Shown piece after piece: positions 1 to 8,222 of a DNA stretch of 25,561 bases; the stretch's first letter is position 1, and each line of letters begins with the position of its first letter. The notes beneath the pieces were generated by a model. The model did not search any database and had not been told where the DNA came from. It saw nothing but the letters and a program-made list of their open reading frames with translations. Made by a program: the position numbers and the translations under genes. The stretch comes from DAOSVX01 sp964493665 (lineage in GTDB: Bacteria > Bacillota_I > Bacilli_A > RF39 > UBA660), in assembly GCA_964493665.1 (NCBI GenBank), contig CAZBOZ010000011.1, positions 1 through 25,561 of the forward strand. Reading direction: 5' to 3'.

Positions 1-9
1 AAATTATGA

Positions 10-15
10 TATAAT
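10..15 (+). promoter_or_regulatory. -10 box of the tRNA-Gly promoter
   Basis: A perfect TATAAT lies 12 bases before the first base of the tRNA. The matching -35 element would lie off the left edge of the window, so only half the promoter is visible. Confidence 0.6.
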
Positions 16-26
16 TTATCTTGCAT

Positions 27-100
27 GCGGATGTAGTTTAGTGGTAGAGCTCCAGCCTTCCAAGCTGGTTACGGGAGTTCGATTCTCCTCATCCGCTCCA
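27..100 (+). tRNA. tRNA-Gly (anticodon UCC)
   Basis: The sequence folds into a full cloverleaf. The acceptor stem is GCGGATG/CATCCGC, the anticodon stem CCAGC/GCTGG (52-56 and 64-68) encloses the loop CTTCCAA, and the T-arm reads GGGAG-TTCGATT-CTCC. The anticodon TCC at 59-61 reads GGA and the other GGN codons. The CCA end at 98-100 is encoded in the DNA, after discriminator T97. The gene stands alone, with its own -10 box and intrinsic terminator, so it is a single-gene unit as far as the window shows. Confidence 0.97.
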
Positions 101-112
101 ATTTAAGTTATT

Positions 113-142
113 CGAACCATTTTAATATGGTTCGTTTTTTTT
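113..142 (+). terminator. Intrinsic terminator of the tRNA gene
   Basis: A perfect 8-bp stem CGAACCAT/ATGGTTCG (113-120 and 127-134) with a 6-base loop is followed by eight T residues (135-142). It begins 12 bases after the CCA end. The rest of the gap up to 255 shows no further RNA gene or coding region. Confidence 0.85.
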
Positions 143-255
143 AATTTAGAAAACCAAGATCATAAGGAACATAGCCTAAACAATTTATCTCAAGAACTTA
201 CTATTAAAATAATATGCAAAATGCTCTAATTATATAGAAGTAAGGGATGATTTTT

Positions 256-1140
256 ATGTCAGGAGATTATCAAGACACATATTACGCATTTGTATCTGAT
301 ATAGTTCGTAAAGGAGAATACCACTTAGAAAATGGGATATATAAGGAACCACCACTGGATTTATATTTTGATGTATTAATAAATAATGAACTAAAAAGAT
401 ATAAAATAGAGGTTCCAGAAGGAGGATACTATTCAGTTGGTGAATGCGTATTATTTAATGCTCAAAAAAATAGTTTTTCTAGGTGGCAGGAAATGCCAAA
501 AGAGGTATCAGAAGCTTTTGATGATGCATATATAAGAAAATATGAGCAAATTGCTAGTGCCGCAGGGGCTCTAGATCTCGATAAAATAGCAAAGGCAACA
601 GGGCAAAGATCAAAAGCAAAATACAACCCCCATGATATTTTAAATGATAACGAACTTTTTTTAGGAATCAGTTTTAAGACTGGGAAAGTAGTGCTTTTAT
701 TAAAAAATGGTGATCCTCACCCAGATCAATTATTTGGAAATAATCAAAGCTTTATAGATTTAACTGGTGAAGAGGGATATCTTTCAACTAACGATGCTGG
801 AGTAGATATGGCTAATTGTGGAGATTTATTTTGTGTAAGACCTTTTTCAGACTTTGTTAATAGAACTGCTAAATTAACTTATAGTGCAGCTATAATTTTG
901 TTTAACAAAATTATCTCTATATATTTAAATCAGCCAGAGATAACAAAAATGTTATATGAAGAAGTAAAAAGTAATAAAATTAATATTGGTAGATTTTATA
1001 GTTATGTAGATAAGAATGGTTTGAATGAACATTTTTTAAAAAGGCTCACGGCAACATGGAATATGGAAAGAACAATCAAAGAGTATAAATTAAGTATACC
1101 ATTAGAAAATCTTGAAGTGGCAGAAGAAAATAAATTATAG
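256..1140 (+). CDS. Hypothetical soluble protein, 294 aa
   Basis: I do not recognise this protein. The frame is intact and ends in TAG. I chose the ATG at 256 rather than the in-frame ATG at 247 because AAGGG at 242-246 is correctly spaced for 256 and would touch 247. There is no signal peptide and no long hydrophobic segment, so it is probably cytoplasmic. The N-terminal third looks beta-rich with a GGYYSVGE stretch. The middle has an Ala/Lys/Gln-rich helix (about residues 100-125) and the C-terminus is helical and charged. The next gene, also unidentified, is separated by about 100 bases and has its own promoter. Being beside a tRNA gene, it may be accessory, but nothing mobile is visible. 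Confidence 0.85.
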   Translation: MSGDYQDTYYAFVSDIVRKGEYHLENGIYKEPPLDLYFDVLINNELKRYKIEVPEGGYYSVGECVLFNAQKNSFSRWQEMPKEVSEAFDDAYIRKYEQIASAAGALDLDKIAKATGQRSKAKYNPHDILNDNELFLGISFKTGKVVLLLKNGDPHPDQLFGNNQSFIDLTGEEGYLSTNDAGVDMANCGDLFCVRPFSDFVNRTAKLTYSAAIILFNKIISIYLNQPEITKMLYEEVKSNKINIGRFYSYVDKNGLNEHFLKRLTATWNMERTIKEYKLSIPLENLEVAEENKL

Positions 1141-1143
1141 CAA

Positions 1144-1163
1144 TTTAAAAACTGGTTTTTAAA
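1144..1163 (+). terminator. Possible weak A/T hairpin after the first protein gene
   Basis: TTTAAAAAC and GTTTTTAAA form a perfect inverted repeat around a TG centre just after the TAG stop. The stem is almost all A/T and the realistic loop is CTGG, so it would be a weak terminator at best. No strong T run follows. Confidence 0.25.
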
Positions 1164-1177
1164 GTTTATAAAAAACA

Positions 1178-1206
1178 TTGATAACTAATTTTTAATTTGC
1201 TAAAAT
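1178..1206 (+). promoter_or_regulatory. Sigma-A type promoter of the 397-aa gene
   Basis: TTGATA (1178-1183) and TAAAAT (1201-1206) are separated by exactly 17 bases. Transcription would start near 1213, about 26 bases before the start codon. Confidence 0.6.
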
Positions 1207-1238
1207 AAATACTAATTATTTAGTGAGGTTTTGATGAT

Positions 1239-2432
1239 ATGGAAAAAACAATAGTTAGATTTGAAGAATTAGTTATAGCAGGGATTTTAAGATTTGAAGA
1301 ATTAAGCCAAAAAGACATAGAGCTTTTAAAAGAGTGGCTATTAGATAACTATCACTTAGAAGTAAAAGGAAATTCTATAATATTAAATTCTGAATATATT
1401 GCTGAACAGGATGGAAACTATTTTTTAAATCCAGAATTTACTTTGGATAGCAATGTTTCTTTTGAAAAAGAAAATAGCTTTTTTCCACTAGAGAAAAGGC
1501 TTGAATTTTCTCAAGGATTAACTTTATCAAAATGTTTTGAAGAGCTAGATTTATATGATTTTGTTTTAAAAAAAATCAAGGCGCTTACACCGTTATACAA
1601 AAGCTGTTTAAAAAATAATTTTAGTAAAAAACAATTGGAATTAATTGATGACTTGGAATTAATGGGATTTATTGTCGGTGCTTGGACTGACTCGTATGTT
1701 AACGATTCAGAGATTAAATTAACAGATTCAGGGGAAAGTAAACTTTTTATTGATCAAAATAAACCAATTATTGAAGAGTTTTATAATAATATATTAGCGT
1801 TGGGTTATAACCCAGACTTATTATGGCATTATCTTAAAGATAAGGATATAAATCAGTCTTTAACATCAATCTTAAATCTTGAGGCATTTTTAGAGGCATA
1901 TCCTATGGATAAGCCATTGCCAACCCCTGTTGAAGAAGTTTCTAATCAACTTAATTATTTAACTTTGCCAATTGATTGTTTGCGTGATAGAAAAAGCTTA
2001 ATTCATCAAATGCTTAATATAACAGAAGATCATGTTTTATATATTTGCCATCCTAACAGTTTGTTTGTTGATAAAAAAGAATTTAACAAAGAAGAGCCGG
2101 CTGAAATAGAATGGGAAAATATTGATTTTGCAGCTATGCACAAATATTATGATTATAAATCCTATGACGTTGGGATAAATTATAGAGCAATAAAATATCT
2201 TTGCAATTTGTCGGATGAGGTGAAGAAGAATGGTGGGTTTTCAAAATATGTTGTTGTTTTTGAAAGATATACCATAGATGATTTTGATAACTTTTTGGTA
2301 AGAGGAATAATAAAAATATCAAAAACCACTTGTTCTATTTGCTTAAATCCAGAATTTGAAGAATTTATTTTACTTGGGTCAACATTAAATTGCAGTTATG
2401 ACCAATCAAATATTTATAGATTAAGAGCATAA
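1239..2432 (+). CDS. Hypothetical protein, 397 aa
   Basis: I cannot assign a family. GTGAGG at 1223-1228 is well placed as a ribosome binding site for the ATG at 1239. No signal peptide or membrane segment is visible, so a cytoplasmic location is likely. The protein is acidic and Leu-rich. Residues 7-28 contain two copies of RFEEL spaced 11 residues apart, matched by a 15-base DNA direct repeat. The middle (about 110-210) looks helical and the last third (about 245-390) has alternating short hydrophobic runs typical of beta strands. It has its own promoter and does not overlap its neighbours. It resembles an accessory gene, but the sequence does not show what it does. Confidence 0.85.
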   Translation: MEKTIVRFEELVIAGILRFEELSQKDIELLKEWLLDNYHLEVKGNSIILNSEYIAEQDGNYFLNPEFTLDSNVSFEKENSFFPLEKRLEFSQGLTLSKCFEELDLYDFVLKKIKALTPLYKSCLKNNFSKKQLELIDDLELMGFIVGAWTDSYVNDSEIKLTDSGESKLFIDQNKPIIEEFYNNILALGYNPDLLWHYLKDKDINQSLTSILNLEAFLEAYPMDKPLPTPVEEVSNQLNYLTLPIDCLRDRKSLIHQMLNITEDHVLYICHPNSLFVDKKEFNKEEPAEIEWENIDFAAMHKYYDYKSYDVGINYRAIKYLCNLSDEVKKNGGFSKYVVVFERYTIDDFDNFLVRGIIKISKTTCSICLNPEFEEFILLGSTLNCSYDQSNIYRLRA

Positions 2433-2501
2433 AACATTTAATATAAGCTTTATGGCAATAAATGTAAAATTTTGCATAATTTGTTAACTAAAGGAGGGAA
2501 C

Positions 2502-3107
2502 ATGAAAAACATAAAAGATTTTTATAATGATTCTGCCCAAAAATGGGATGAAGAATGGGACAATAATAATATGATGCTCCCATATTTAAAAAAGTTTAGA
2601 ACATATTTTATTAATAAACCTAGAATATTAGATTTAGGGTGTAATTCTGGTTATGAAAGCAGAAGATTAGCTAAGCTTAATGCTGAAGTTATTGGGATTG
2701 ATATTAGCGAAGAGTGTATAAAAATAGCAAAGGATAAGAACGATAACATTTTATACTATATTGGTGATATGAGAGATGATTTAACTTATCTTGGAATGTT
2801 TGATGGTGTTATTGCTTTGGCGTCACTTATACATATTAATGGCCAAGATATAAAAGTTGTTTTTAAAAGAATAGCAGCTATTTTAAAAACTGGTGGGTAT
2901 TTCATGATCACAGTTAAGGATGGCAGTGGTAAAGATGAAAAAGCTAGTTTAAGAGAATTTAATAAAGAAATTTATAATCGAGATTATTATTGTTACACGA
3001 AAAACGAATTAAGCACCGCTTCAAAAGATAATTTTTTATTTGTCGAGGAGCTTATAATGGATGATGAGGAATACTGGAAGACATATATTTATAAAAAAAT
3101 AAAATAA
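2502..3107 (+). CDS. Class I SAM-dependent methyltransferase, 201 aa
   Basis: The protein should transfer a methyl group from S-adenosylmethionine; the acceptor is unknown. Motif I is clear at about residues 40-50 (ILDLGCNSGYE), followed by the acidic motif II (VIGIDIS), the motif around GDMRDD, and a hydrophobic strand GMFDGVIALASLIH in the motif IV position. The N-terminus FYNDSAQKWDEEW is typical of Methyltransf_11/25 small-molecule methyltransferases. The ATG at 2502 follows a very strong AAAGGAGGG site. The frame can be extended 10 codons to a TTG at 2472, but the Shine-Dalgarno then lies inside the gene, so I reject that start. It converges on the phosphoketolase operon and shares a terminator with it. 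Confidence 0.9.
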   Translation: MKNIKDFYNDSAQKWDEEWDNNNMMLPYLKKFRTYFINKPRILDLGCNSGYESRRLAKLNAEVIGIDISEECIKIAKDKNDNILYYIGDMRDDLTYLGMFDGVIALASLIHINGQDIKVVFKRIAAILKTGGYFMITVKDGSGKDEKASLREFNKEIYNRDYYCYTKNELSTASKDNFLFVEELIMDDEEYWKTYIYKKIK

Positions 3108-3126
3108 AAAGCACTTAGTGCTTTTT
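3106..3126. terminator. Bidirectional terminator between convergent units
   Basis: AAAAAGCAC (3106-3114) and GTGCTTTTT (3118-3126) form a perfect 9-bp stem with a TTA loop. A runs on one side and T runs on the other let it act in both directions. It overlaps the stop codons of both the methyltransferase gene and the phosphoketolase gene, an example of extreme packing. Confidence 0.85.
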
Positions 3127-5473
3127 ATTTTGTGTTTATTTTATCCATTTCTTTATTGAAATCAAAATTTATAATATCTGGCATATCAATACCATTTTCT
3201 TTTATATAATTATTATGTTCATTTAATTTGTCTAAACACCAATTTTTTAAATTTTCATTTTCACTAAATTGTGGTAAATATTTTAAAGCATCAATAACTA
3301 AATTATATCTATCTAATTTATTTTGAACTCTCATATCAAATGATGTTGTTATTGTTCCTTCTTCTTGATAGCCATGAACATGGATATTTTTGTTAGCTCT
3401 ATTATATACAAGTTGATGAATTAAAGTAGGATAGCCATGAAAAGCAAATATAATAGGTTTAGATGTGGTAAATAGGTTATCATAGTCAGTATCATTAAGG
3501 CCATGAGGATGTTTGGTGTCGGGCTGTAATTTCATTAAATCAACAACATTTATAACTCTTATTTTAATACTAGGAATATATTTTCTTAATATTGTAGTAG
3601 CAGCCAATACTTCAAGAGTAGGAGTATCTCCACAACAAGCTAATACTAAGTCAGGATTGCCTTCATCATTAGAAGCAAAATCAAACTTATCAATTCCTTT
3701 AGTACAATGGATAATGGCTTCTTCCATACTTAGCCATTGCTCTCTAGGATGTTTACTGGCAATAATAACATTAATATAGTTTTTACTTTTTATACAGTGA
3801 TCAAAACAAGAAAGTAGAGTGTTTGTATCAAAAGGTAAATACATTCTTACAGTATCAGCTTTTTTAGTAATTAAATGATTTAAGAACCCAGGATCTTGAT
3901 GGGTATAACCATTATGATCTTGTTGCCATACATGACTAGTTAAAACATAATTTAAACTAGCGATTTCTTTACGCCATGGTAATTCTTTAGTTACTTTTAG
4001 CCATTTGGCATGTTGACTAACCATCGAATCTATTATTCTAATAAATGCTTCATAACAATGAAAGAATCCGTGTCTTCCCGTTAGTAAGTAACCTTCTAAC
4101 CATCCTTGACATAAATGCTCAGAAAGCATAGCGTCTAATACTCTTCCTTCATTATTTAAAAATTCATCAGTAGGAAGTATTTCCTCTTGCCATTGTCTAT
4201 TAGTTACTTCAAATATATGGTTTAATCTATTAGATAATGCTTCATCTGGACCAAAAATTCTAAAATTATCAGGATTCATTTTAACAATATCTCTAACAAA
4301 GTTTCCTAAAACCATCATGTCTTGACTAATAGTTTTTCCTCTTTCAACTGGAATACCATAATTTTTAAAATCAGGAACATTTAATTCTTTTAATAATAAA
4401 CCACCATTAGTATGAGGATTTAATCCCATTGGCTTTTTAGGTTTTAAATAGTTTAATTTTTCAACTAATTTGCCATTTTCATCAAATAGTTCTTCAGGTT
4501 TATAGCTTTTTAGCCATTTTTCTAAAAGAATTAAATTGTCTTTATGTTCTTCATCGACTTGTAGTGGAACTTGATGAGCTCTAAAAGAATTTTCAATTAT
4601 TTTATTATCAACTATTTTGGGCCCTGTCCATCCTTTAGGAGTTCTAAGAATTATCATTGGCCATATTATATTACCCTTATGAGTTTTTTCTTTAATTTTT
4701 TTTAGTCTAATTATGCATTTATCTAAAGCCTCAGCCATTTTTTGGTGCATAATCATTGGATTATCGCCTTCAACAAAAAGCGGCTCATAAGAGCAACCAT
4801 AAAAGAAACTAGTTAGCTCATCATCATTCATTCTGCCAAATATAGTTGGACTACTTATTTTGTAACCATTTAAATGAAGAATTGGTAATACACTGCCATC
4901 TTTTTTAGGATTAACAAATTTATTGGCCTGCCATGATGTTGCTAATGGACCAGTTTCAGCTTCACCATCACCAATAACACAAGCAACAATTAAATCTTTA
5001 TTATCAAATGCAGCTCCAAAAGAATGAGCAAGAGAATAACCAAGCTCGCCACCTTCATTTATACTACCTGGAGTTTCGGGAGCAGCATGACTAGATACTC
5101 CAAAAGGGAAACTAAATTGTTTAAATAGTTTTTTTAAGCCTTCTATATTTTCAGTTATATTAGGATAAATTTTAGTATATGATCCTTCAAGATAAGTTTG
5201 ACTAACAGGGGCATTTCCACCATGGCCTGGACCAGATACATAAATCATATCTAAATCATATTTATTTATAATTCTATTTAAATGAGTATATATGAAATTT
5301 TGTCCAGGGACAGTTCCCCAATGACCAACTAATTTCTTTTTTACATGTTCTAATTTTAATTCTTCTTTTAATAAAGGATTATCTAATAAATATAGTTGAC
5401 CCACAGCTAAATAATTACTAGCTCTAAAGTAAGCATCTATATCTTTTAGCATTCTCCTTGATAATGGTTTCAT
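3125..5473 (-). CDS. xfp: Xylulose-5-phosphate/fructose-6-phosphate phosphoketolase, 782 aa
   Basis: This thiamine-diphosphate enzyme splits xylulose 5-phosphate (and often fructose 6-phosphate) with inorganic phosphate to give acetyl phosphate plus glyceraldehyde 3-phosphate (or erythrose 4-phosphate). Visible hallmarks are GHWGT at residues 50-54, SGPGHGG at 80-86, SSHAAPETPGSINEGGELG at 127-145, and the TPP/Mg motif GDGEAETGP at 168-176. Further on are EHLCQGWLEGYLLTGRHG with the catalytic Glu region, and SHVWQQDHNGYTHQDPG. The length is normal for the family. I start at 5473 because GGAGG lies just upstream; the longer frame to 5524 would run into the DedA gene. It is the last gene of a six-gene operon, 13 bases after dedA. 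Whether it prefers Xu5P or is dual-specific cannot be read here. Confidence 0.97.
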   Translation of the reverse strand: MKPLSRRMLKDIDAYFRASNYLAVGQLYLLDNPLLKEELKLEHVKKKLVGHWGTVPGQNFIYTHLNRIINKYDLDMIYVSGPGHGGNAPVSQTYLEGSYTKIYPNITENIEGLKKLFKQFSFPFGVSSHAAPETPGSINEGGELGYSLAHSFGAAFDNKDLIVACVIGDGEAETGPLATSWQANKFVNPKKDGSVLPILHLNGYKISSPTIFGRMNDDELTSFFYGCSYEPLFVEGDNPMIMHQKMAEALDKCIIRLKKIKEKTHKGNIIWPMIILRTPKGWTGPKIVDNKIIENSFRAHQVPLQVDEEHKDNLILLEKWLKSYKPEELFDENGKLVEKLNYLKPKKPMGLNPHTNGGLLLKELNVPDFKNYGIPVERGKTISQDMMVLGNFVRDIVKMNPDNFRIFGPDEALSNRLNHIFEVTNRQWQEEILPTDEFLNNEGRVLDAMLSEHLCQGWLEGYLLTGRHGFFHCYEAFIRIIDSMVSQHAKWLKVTKELPWRKEIASLNYVLTSHVWQQDHNGYTHQDPGFLNHLITKKADTVRMYLPFDTNTLLSCFDHCIKSKNYINVIIASKHPREQWLSMEEAIIHCTKGIDKFDFASNDEGNPDLVLACCGDTPTLEVLAATTILRKYIPSIKIRVINVVDLMKLQPDTKHPHGLNDTDYDNLFTTSKPIIFAFHGYPTLIHQLVYNRANKNIHVHGYQEEGTITTSFDMRVQNKLDRYNLVIDALKYLPQFSENENLKNWCLDKLNEHNNYIKENGIDMPDIINFDFNKEMDKINTK

Positions 5474-5486
5474 ATAAACCTCCAAT

Positions 5487-6098
5487 TTATTCTTTTCTCT
5501 TCTTATTATAAAATAAATATACAAATATTACAAAACCAATTACTAATAATATTAAAGTTATATTTGAATATTTTTCAATAAATTTAGCAATAACCGTCCA
5601 ATTTTCACCAGCTATAGAACCAAGAATGGTTAATACTATGTTCCATACTAAAGAGCCTATTGTTGTTAGTAATAGAAATAACCAAAATTTCATTTTAGCC
5701 ATACCAGCTGGAATAGATATTAAACTTCTAACAATTGGAATACATCTACAAAATAATACAGTTATTTTGCCTCTTTTGCTAAACCACTTATCAGCTTTTT
5801 CAATATCTTCTACTTTTAATCTCAATATTTTACCAGTTTTGCCTTTAACTATTTTTACCAATCTTTCTTTATTTAATAATCTACCAACAAAGTAAAGGAT
5901 TATAGCTCCTAAAACAGATCCAATAGTAGCGGATAATATAACTCCTAAGACACTTAATTTAGTAAATGAAGTAGCAAATCCTCCAAAAGTTAAAATAATC
6001 TCTGAAGGAATAGGGGGAAATATATTTTCGATCATTATTAATAAAGCTATTCCTAGGTAACCAAATTTTTCAATAATATCAATTATGATTGTCTCCAT
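5487..6098 (-). CDS. DedA-family (SNARE-associated/VTT domain) membrane protein, 203 aa
   Basis: This is a polytopic membrane protein of the DedA family. Some members (UptA and relatives) are established undecaprenyl-phosphate translocases that return C55-P to the inner leaflet, and others affect lipid distribution and membrane potential. Diagnostic features are E24 and the PPIPSE segment at 28-33, then a Gly-rich helix GSVLGAIILYFVGR, then a cytoplasmic stretch ending in FCRCIPIVRSLISIPAGMAKM (about residues 115-136) with the conserved Arg-x-x-Pro and Arg residues. Hydrophobic segments lie near 12-35, 50-72, 137-160 and 175-198. The gene starts 2 bases after the upstream stop. Its place beside a GT2-GtrA fusion suggests C55-P recycling, but that is inference. 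Confidence 0.92.
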   Translation of the reverse strand: METIIIDIIEKFGYLGIALLIMIENIFPPIPSEIILTFGGFATSFTKLSVLGVILSATIGSVLGAIILYFVGRLLNKERLVKIVKGKTGKILRLKVEDIEKADKWFSKRGKITVLFCRCIPIVRSLISIPAGMAKMKFWLFLLLTTIGSLVWNIVLTILGSIAGENWTVIAKFIEKYSNITLILLVIGFVIFVYLFYNKKRKE

Positions 6099-6100
6099 TT

Positions 6101-6298
6101 TTACTCCTTGTTATTTTTTATTATTATAATTAATGAGCTTATTGCAGTTACAATACAAAATGTCCAAAATCCATAATCTGATATTGTATTGTTTAATAAA
6201 TCCATAGCTGGATTAAAATTATCAAAAATTAATAGAGTTATAAAAACTAAAGCTAAAATAAATGATATATGAGGAAGAATCTTAGTAATTTTTTTCAT
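6101..6298 (-). CDS. Small two-helix membrane protein, 65 aa
   Basis: No named family is recognised. The protein is almost entirely two hydrophobic helices (about 9-28 and 43-61) joined by a short acidic/polar loop DNFNPAMDLLNNTISDYG, with a Lys-rich start and tail. That layout fits a small inner-membrane protein with both ends inside. The start is well supported by GGAGGT lying across the end of the preceding gene, whose stop is one base away. The 1- and 2-base gaps on either side argue for co-translation with the glycosidase and DedA genes and so for a real product. It could be an accessory subunit of a neighbouring membrane enzyme, which the sequence alone cannot show. Confidence 0.85.
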   Translation of the reverse strand: MKKITKILPHISFILALVFITLLIFDNFNPAMDLLNNTISDYGFWTFCIVTAISSLIIIIKNNKE

Positions 6299-6299
6299 T

Positions 6300-7208
6300 T
6301 TAGACCTCCTTTATAATTATAGTATCACTACTTTTTCTACCACCATGATCAGGAATATTAAATACTTTGCCATTAAATGTCATTACTGATGACTTACCAC
6401 CATCTAAATTATAAGCTACTTTGCAACCTAAATCTTCATATACTTTAGCAAGCTCTTTCATTTTAAGCCCTGTTGAAGCATCAGTTCTACCATCAGCGAC
6501 CACAATAGCATAATGCCCACTTTCATAATAACCAATAGAAGTTCTAGGATTACCATATAAAATTTTACTATATCCTGGGAAGCTTGTTAAAGCTTTGCCA
6601 TCTTGATCTAATAAAGAAGGCCCAAATGTCCATACTTGATATGGACTTTTAGCTTTTACTTCCTCAATATCAAAATCATTAGGATCATAGGTCTCCATTG
6701 TACCATCATAATATAAAACTAAAATATCATATTCATCTAAGTTTTCTCTATATATTGAGCCATTTCTAATTACAACACTTGATTTAGATAATCCATAAAA
6801 GTCTCCATTGACAGCTAATATAGCATCACTTCTAGTAGCCATACTTAAAACTGTTTCAGTGTAGCCAATACCAAATTTATCTTCCGCAAATACTGTTTGT
6901 AATGAATTAATATCTTTAAGACGAATATCCGCCACATAATAAACTACTTTTCGACCATTAATAATGGTATCAATTTTAGAAATATTTAAAGCAATTTTAC
7001 TGCTAGTATAACTATCATCCGTTATTATTACTTCTTTGGAAAAATATTTATCTTCTTCACTAGTAGCAATAATATTAACATTACTAGTAACAGTTTCTTT
7101 AGCTTTATATTCTTTAGGAATAGTATAATTAATCAAATAAAAGATGCCTAGGAGAATGGCTCCTATTAAAATATCTAAAATAATTTTAAGATATACTTTG
7201 TTTTTCAT
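6300..7208 (-). CDS. Membrane-anchored phosphodiester glycosidase (NAGPA domain), 302 aa
   Basis: The protein has a single N-terminal membrane segment (about 7-28) and an external catalytic domain of the NAGPA/phosphodiester glycosidase family (PF09992). That family includes the enzyme that removes GlcNAc from GlcNAc-1-phosphodiesters. Family motifs are visible in order: AVNGDFYG, then FGPSLLDQDGKAL, then NPRTSIGYY, VVADGRTDASTGLKM, and the C-terminal NLDGGKSSVMTFNG followed by a polar RKSSDTIII end. The ATG overlaps the upstream TGA stop by 4 bases, which suggests translational coupling. A plausible substrate is a sugar-phosphodiester in a teichoic-type polymer or its glycosyl decoration, because the operon lies next to an LTA synthase. 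That substrate is inference. Confidence 0.9.
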   Translation of the reverse strand: MKNKVYLKIILDILIGAILLGIFYLINYTIPKEYKAKETVTSNVNIIATSEEDKYFSKEVIITDDSYTSSKIALNISKIDTIINGRKVVYYVADIRLKDINSLQTVFAEDKFGIGYTETVLSMATRSDAILAVNGDFYGLSKSSVVIRNGSIYRENLDEYDILVLYYDGTMETYDPNDFDIEEVKAKSPYQVWTFGPSLLDQDGKALTSFPGYSKILYGNPRTSIGYYESGHYAIVVADGRTDASTGLKMKELAKVYEDLGCKVAYNLDGGKSSVMTFNGKVFNIPDHGGRKSSDTIIIKEV

Positions 7209-8212
7209 TTTGCTCCTTTAAAGATAAATTTCTTTTGGACTGTATAACTAACTATAAACATTAAAGCTTCAACAATAATTTTAGCGATAGCTGGTTTTAT
7301 AGTTATTACATTAGTAAATACATATAATACGGCACTATTTAAAACTATAATAAATAATGCTAGCAAGAAGTACATAATTAATGATTTTACGGGATTATCT
7401 TTATGTTTAAAGACCAATCTTTTATTTATTGTGTAATTAACTCCAGCACTTATAACTCTAGCACTAACATTAGCAATTACAACTCCTATAAAAGGGTATA
7501 AAACAATAAATAAAACATAATCTATTAAAGCTGCTAACAAAGATGAACTCATAAATTTAAAAATACTTTTATATATTAGTAATGAATCTCTAATTGTTTG
7601 AAAATGTGAAGCTCTATTGTTGTTTTCATATATAGTTTTTATTGGTACTTCAATTATTTTAATATTATTTTTAATGACATCATAAAGCATGTTCATTTCA
7701 TATTCATATCTATCGCCATTAGATTTTAATAATAGATCAATATTTTCTAAGCTAACAGCTCTAAGACCAGTTTGAGTATCATACATGTATTTGCCACTAG
7801 TTATCATGAACATAAATCTAGTCAAACCATTACCAATTTTAGATTTAATCGGAACAGTATTACTAAATTTTCTTTTTCCAGTAATTAAAGCATGTTTATT
7901 TTCTAATAAATGATCACTTATTTTAATAATATCACTTACAGCATGTTGTCCATCAGCATCAGCGAATACAACACCATTTTCATTACTATAATTTTTCTTA
8001 ATATATTTTAAAGCTGTCTTTAAAGCAGCTCCTTTACCTTTATTAACTTTATGAGTTAATACAATAATACTTTTATTTAATTTATCAAATATTTCATTGC
8101 TTGAACTACCATCATTTACCACTATTATTTTATATTTAGTTTTATCTTTTAATTCTTTAACTAATTTAGTTAAGTGAAAATCTGGATTTAAAGCAGGAAT
8201 TACAACTATCAT
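7205..8212 (-). CDS. GT2 glycosyltransferase fused to a GtrA-like membrane domain, 335 aa
   Basis: Residues 1-210 form a GT-A fold family 2 transferase of the DPM1/GtrB/CsbB type. They include VIPALNP at the start, VVNDGSSSN (about 31-39) for nucleotide binding, the metal-binding FADADGQH (about 83-90), and DTQTGLRAV. Residues 215-335 are four hydrophobic helices matching the GtrA/GtcA family (SSLLAALIDYVLFIVLY, then NYTINKRLVFK, ending VQKKFIFK). Such fusions are expected to load a sugar on undecaprenyl phosphate and help flip it, feeding glycosylation of teichoic acid or another surface polymer. The stop is TGA inside an ATGA overlap with the next gene. It starts 10 bases after the upstream gene, with an AGAGGT site. 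Confidence 0.93.
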   Translation of the reverse strand: MIVVIPALNPDFHLTKLVKELKDKTKYKIIVVNDGSSSNEIFDKLNKSIIVLTHKVNKGKGAALKTALKYIKKNYSNENGVVFADADGQHAVSDIIKISDHLLENKHALITGKRKFSNTVPIKSKIGNGLTRFMFMITSGKYMYDTQTGLRAVSLENIDLLLKSNGDRYEYEMNMLYDVIKNNIKIIEVPIKTIYENNNRASHFQTIRDSLLIYKSIFKFMSSSLLAALIDYVLFIVLYPFIGVVIANVSARVISAGVNYTINKRLVFKHKDNPVKSLIMYFLLALFIIVLNSAVLYVFTNVITIKPAIAKIIVEALMFIVSYTVQKKFIFKGAK

Positions 8213-8222
8213 TTTCTACCTC

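Noticed and set aside
2134..2322. Open frame on the minus strand inside the 397-aa gene
   Set aside because: It is antisense to a well-supported gene, has no ribosome binding site and has low-complexity content.
3513..3779. Plus-strand open frame inside phosphoketolase
   Set aside because: It is antisense to a highly conserved enzyme and has no ribosome binding site.
5626..5895. Plus-strand open frame inside the DedA gene
   Set aside because: It is a mirror of membrane-helix codons on the opposite strand, with no start signal.
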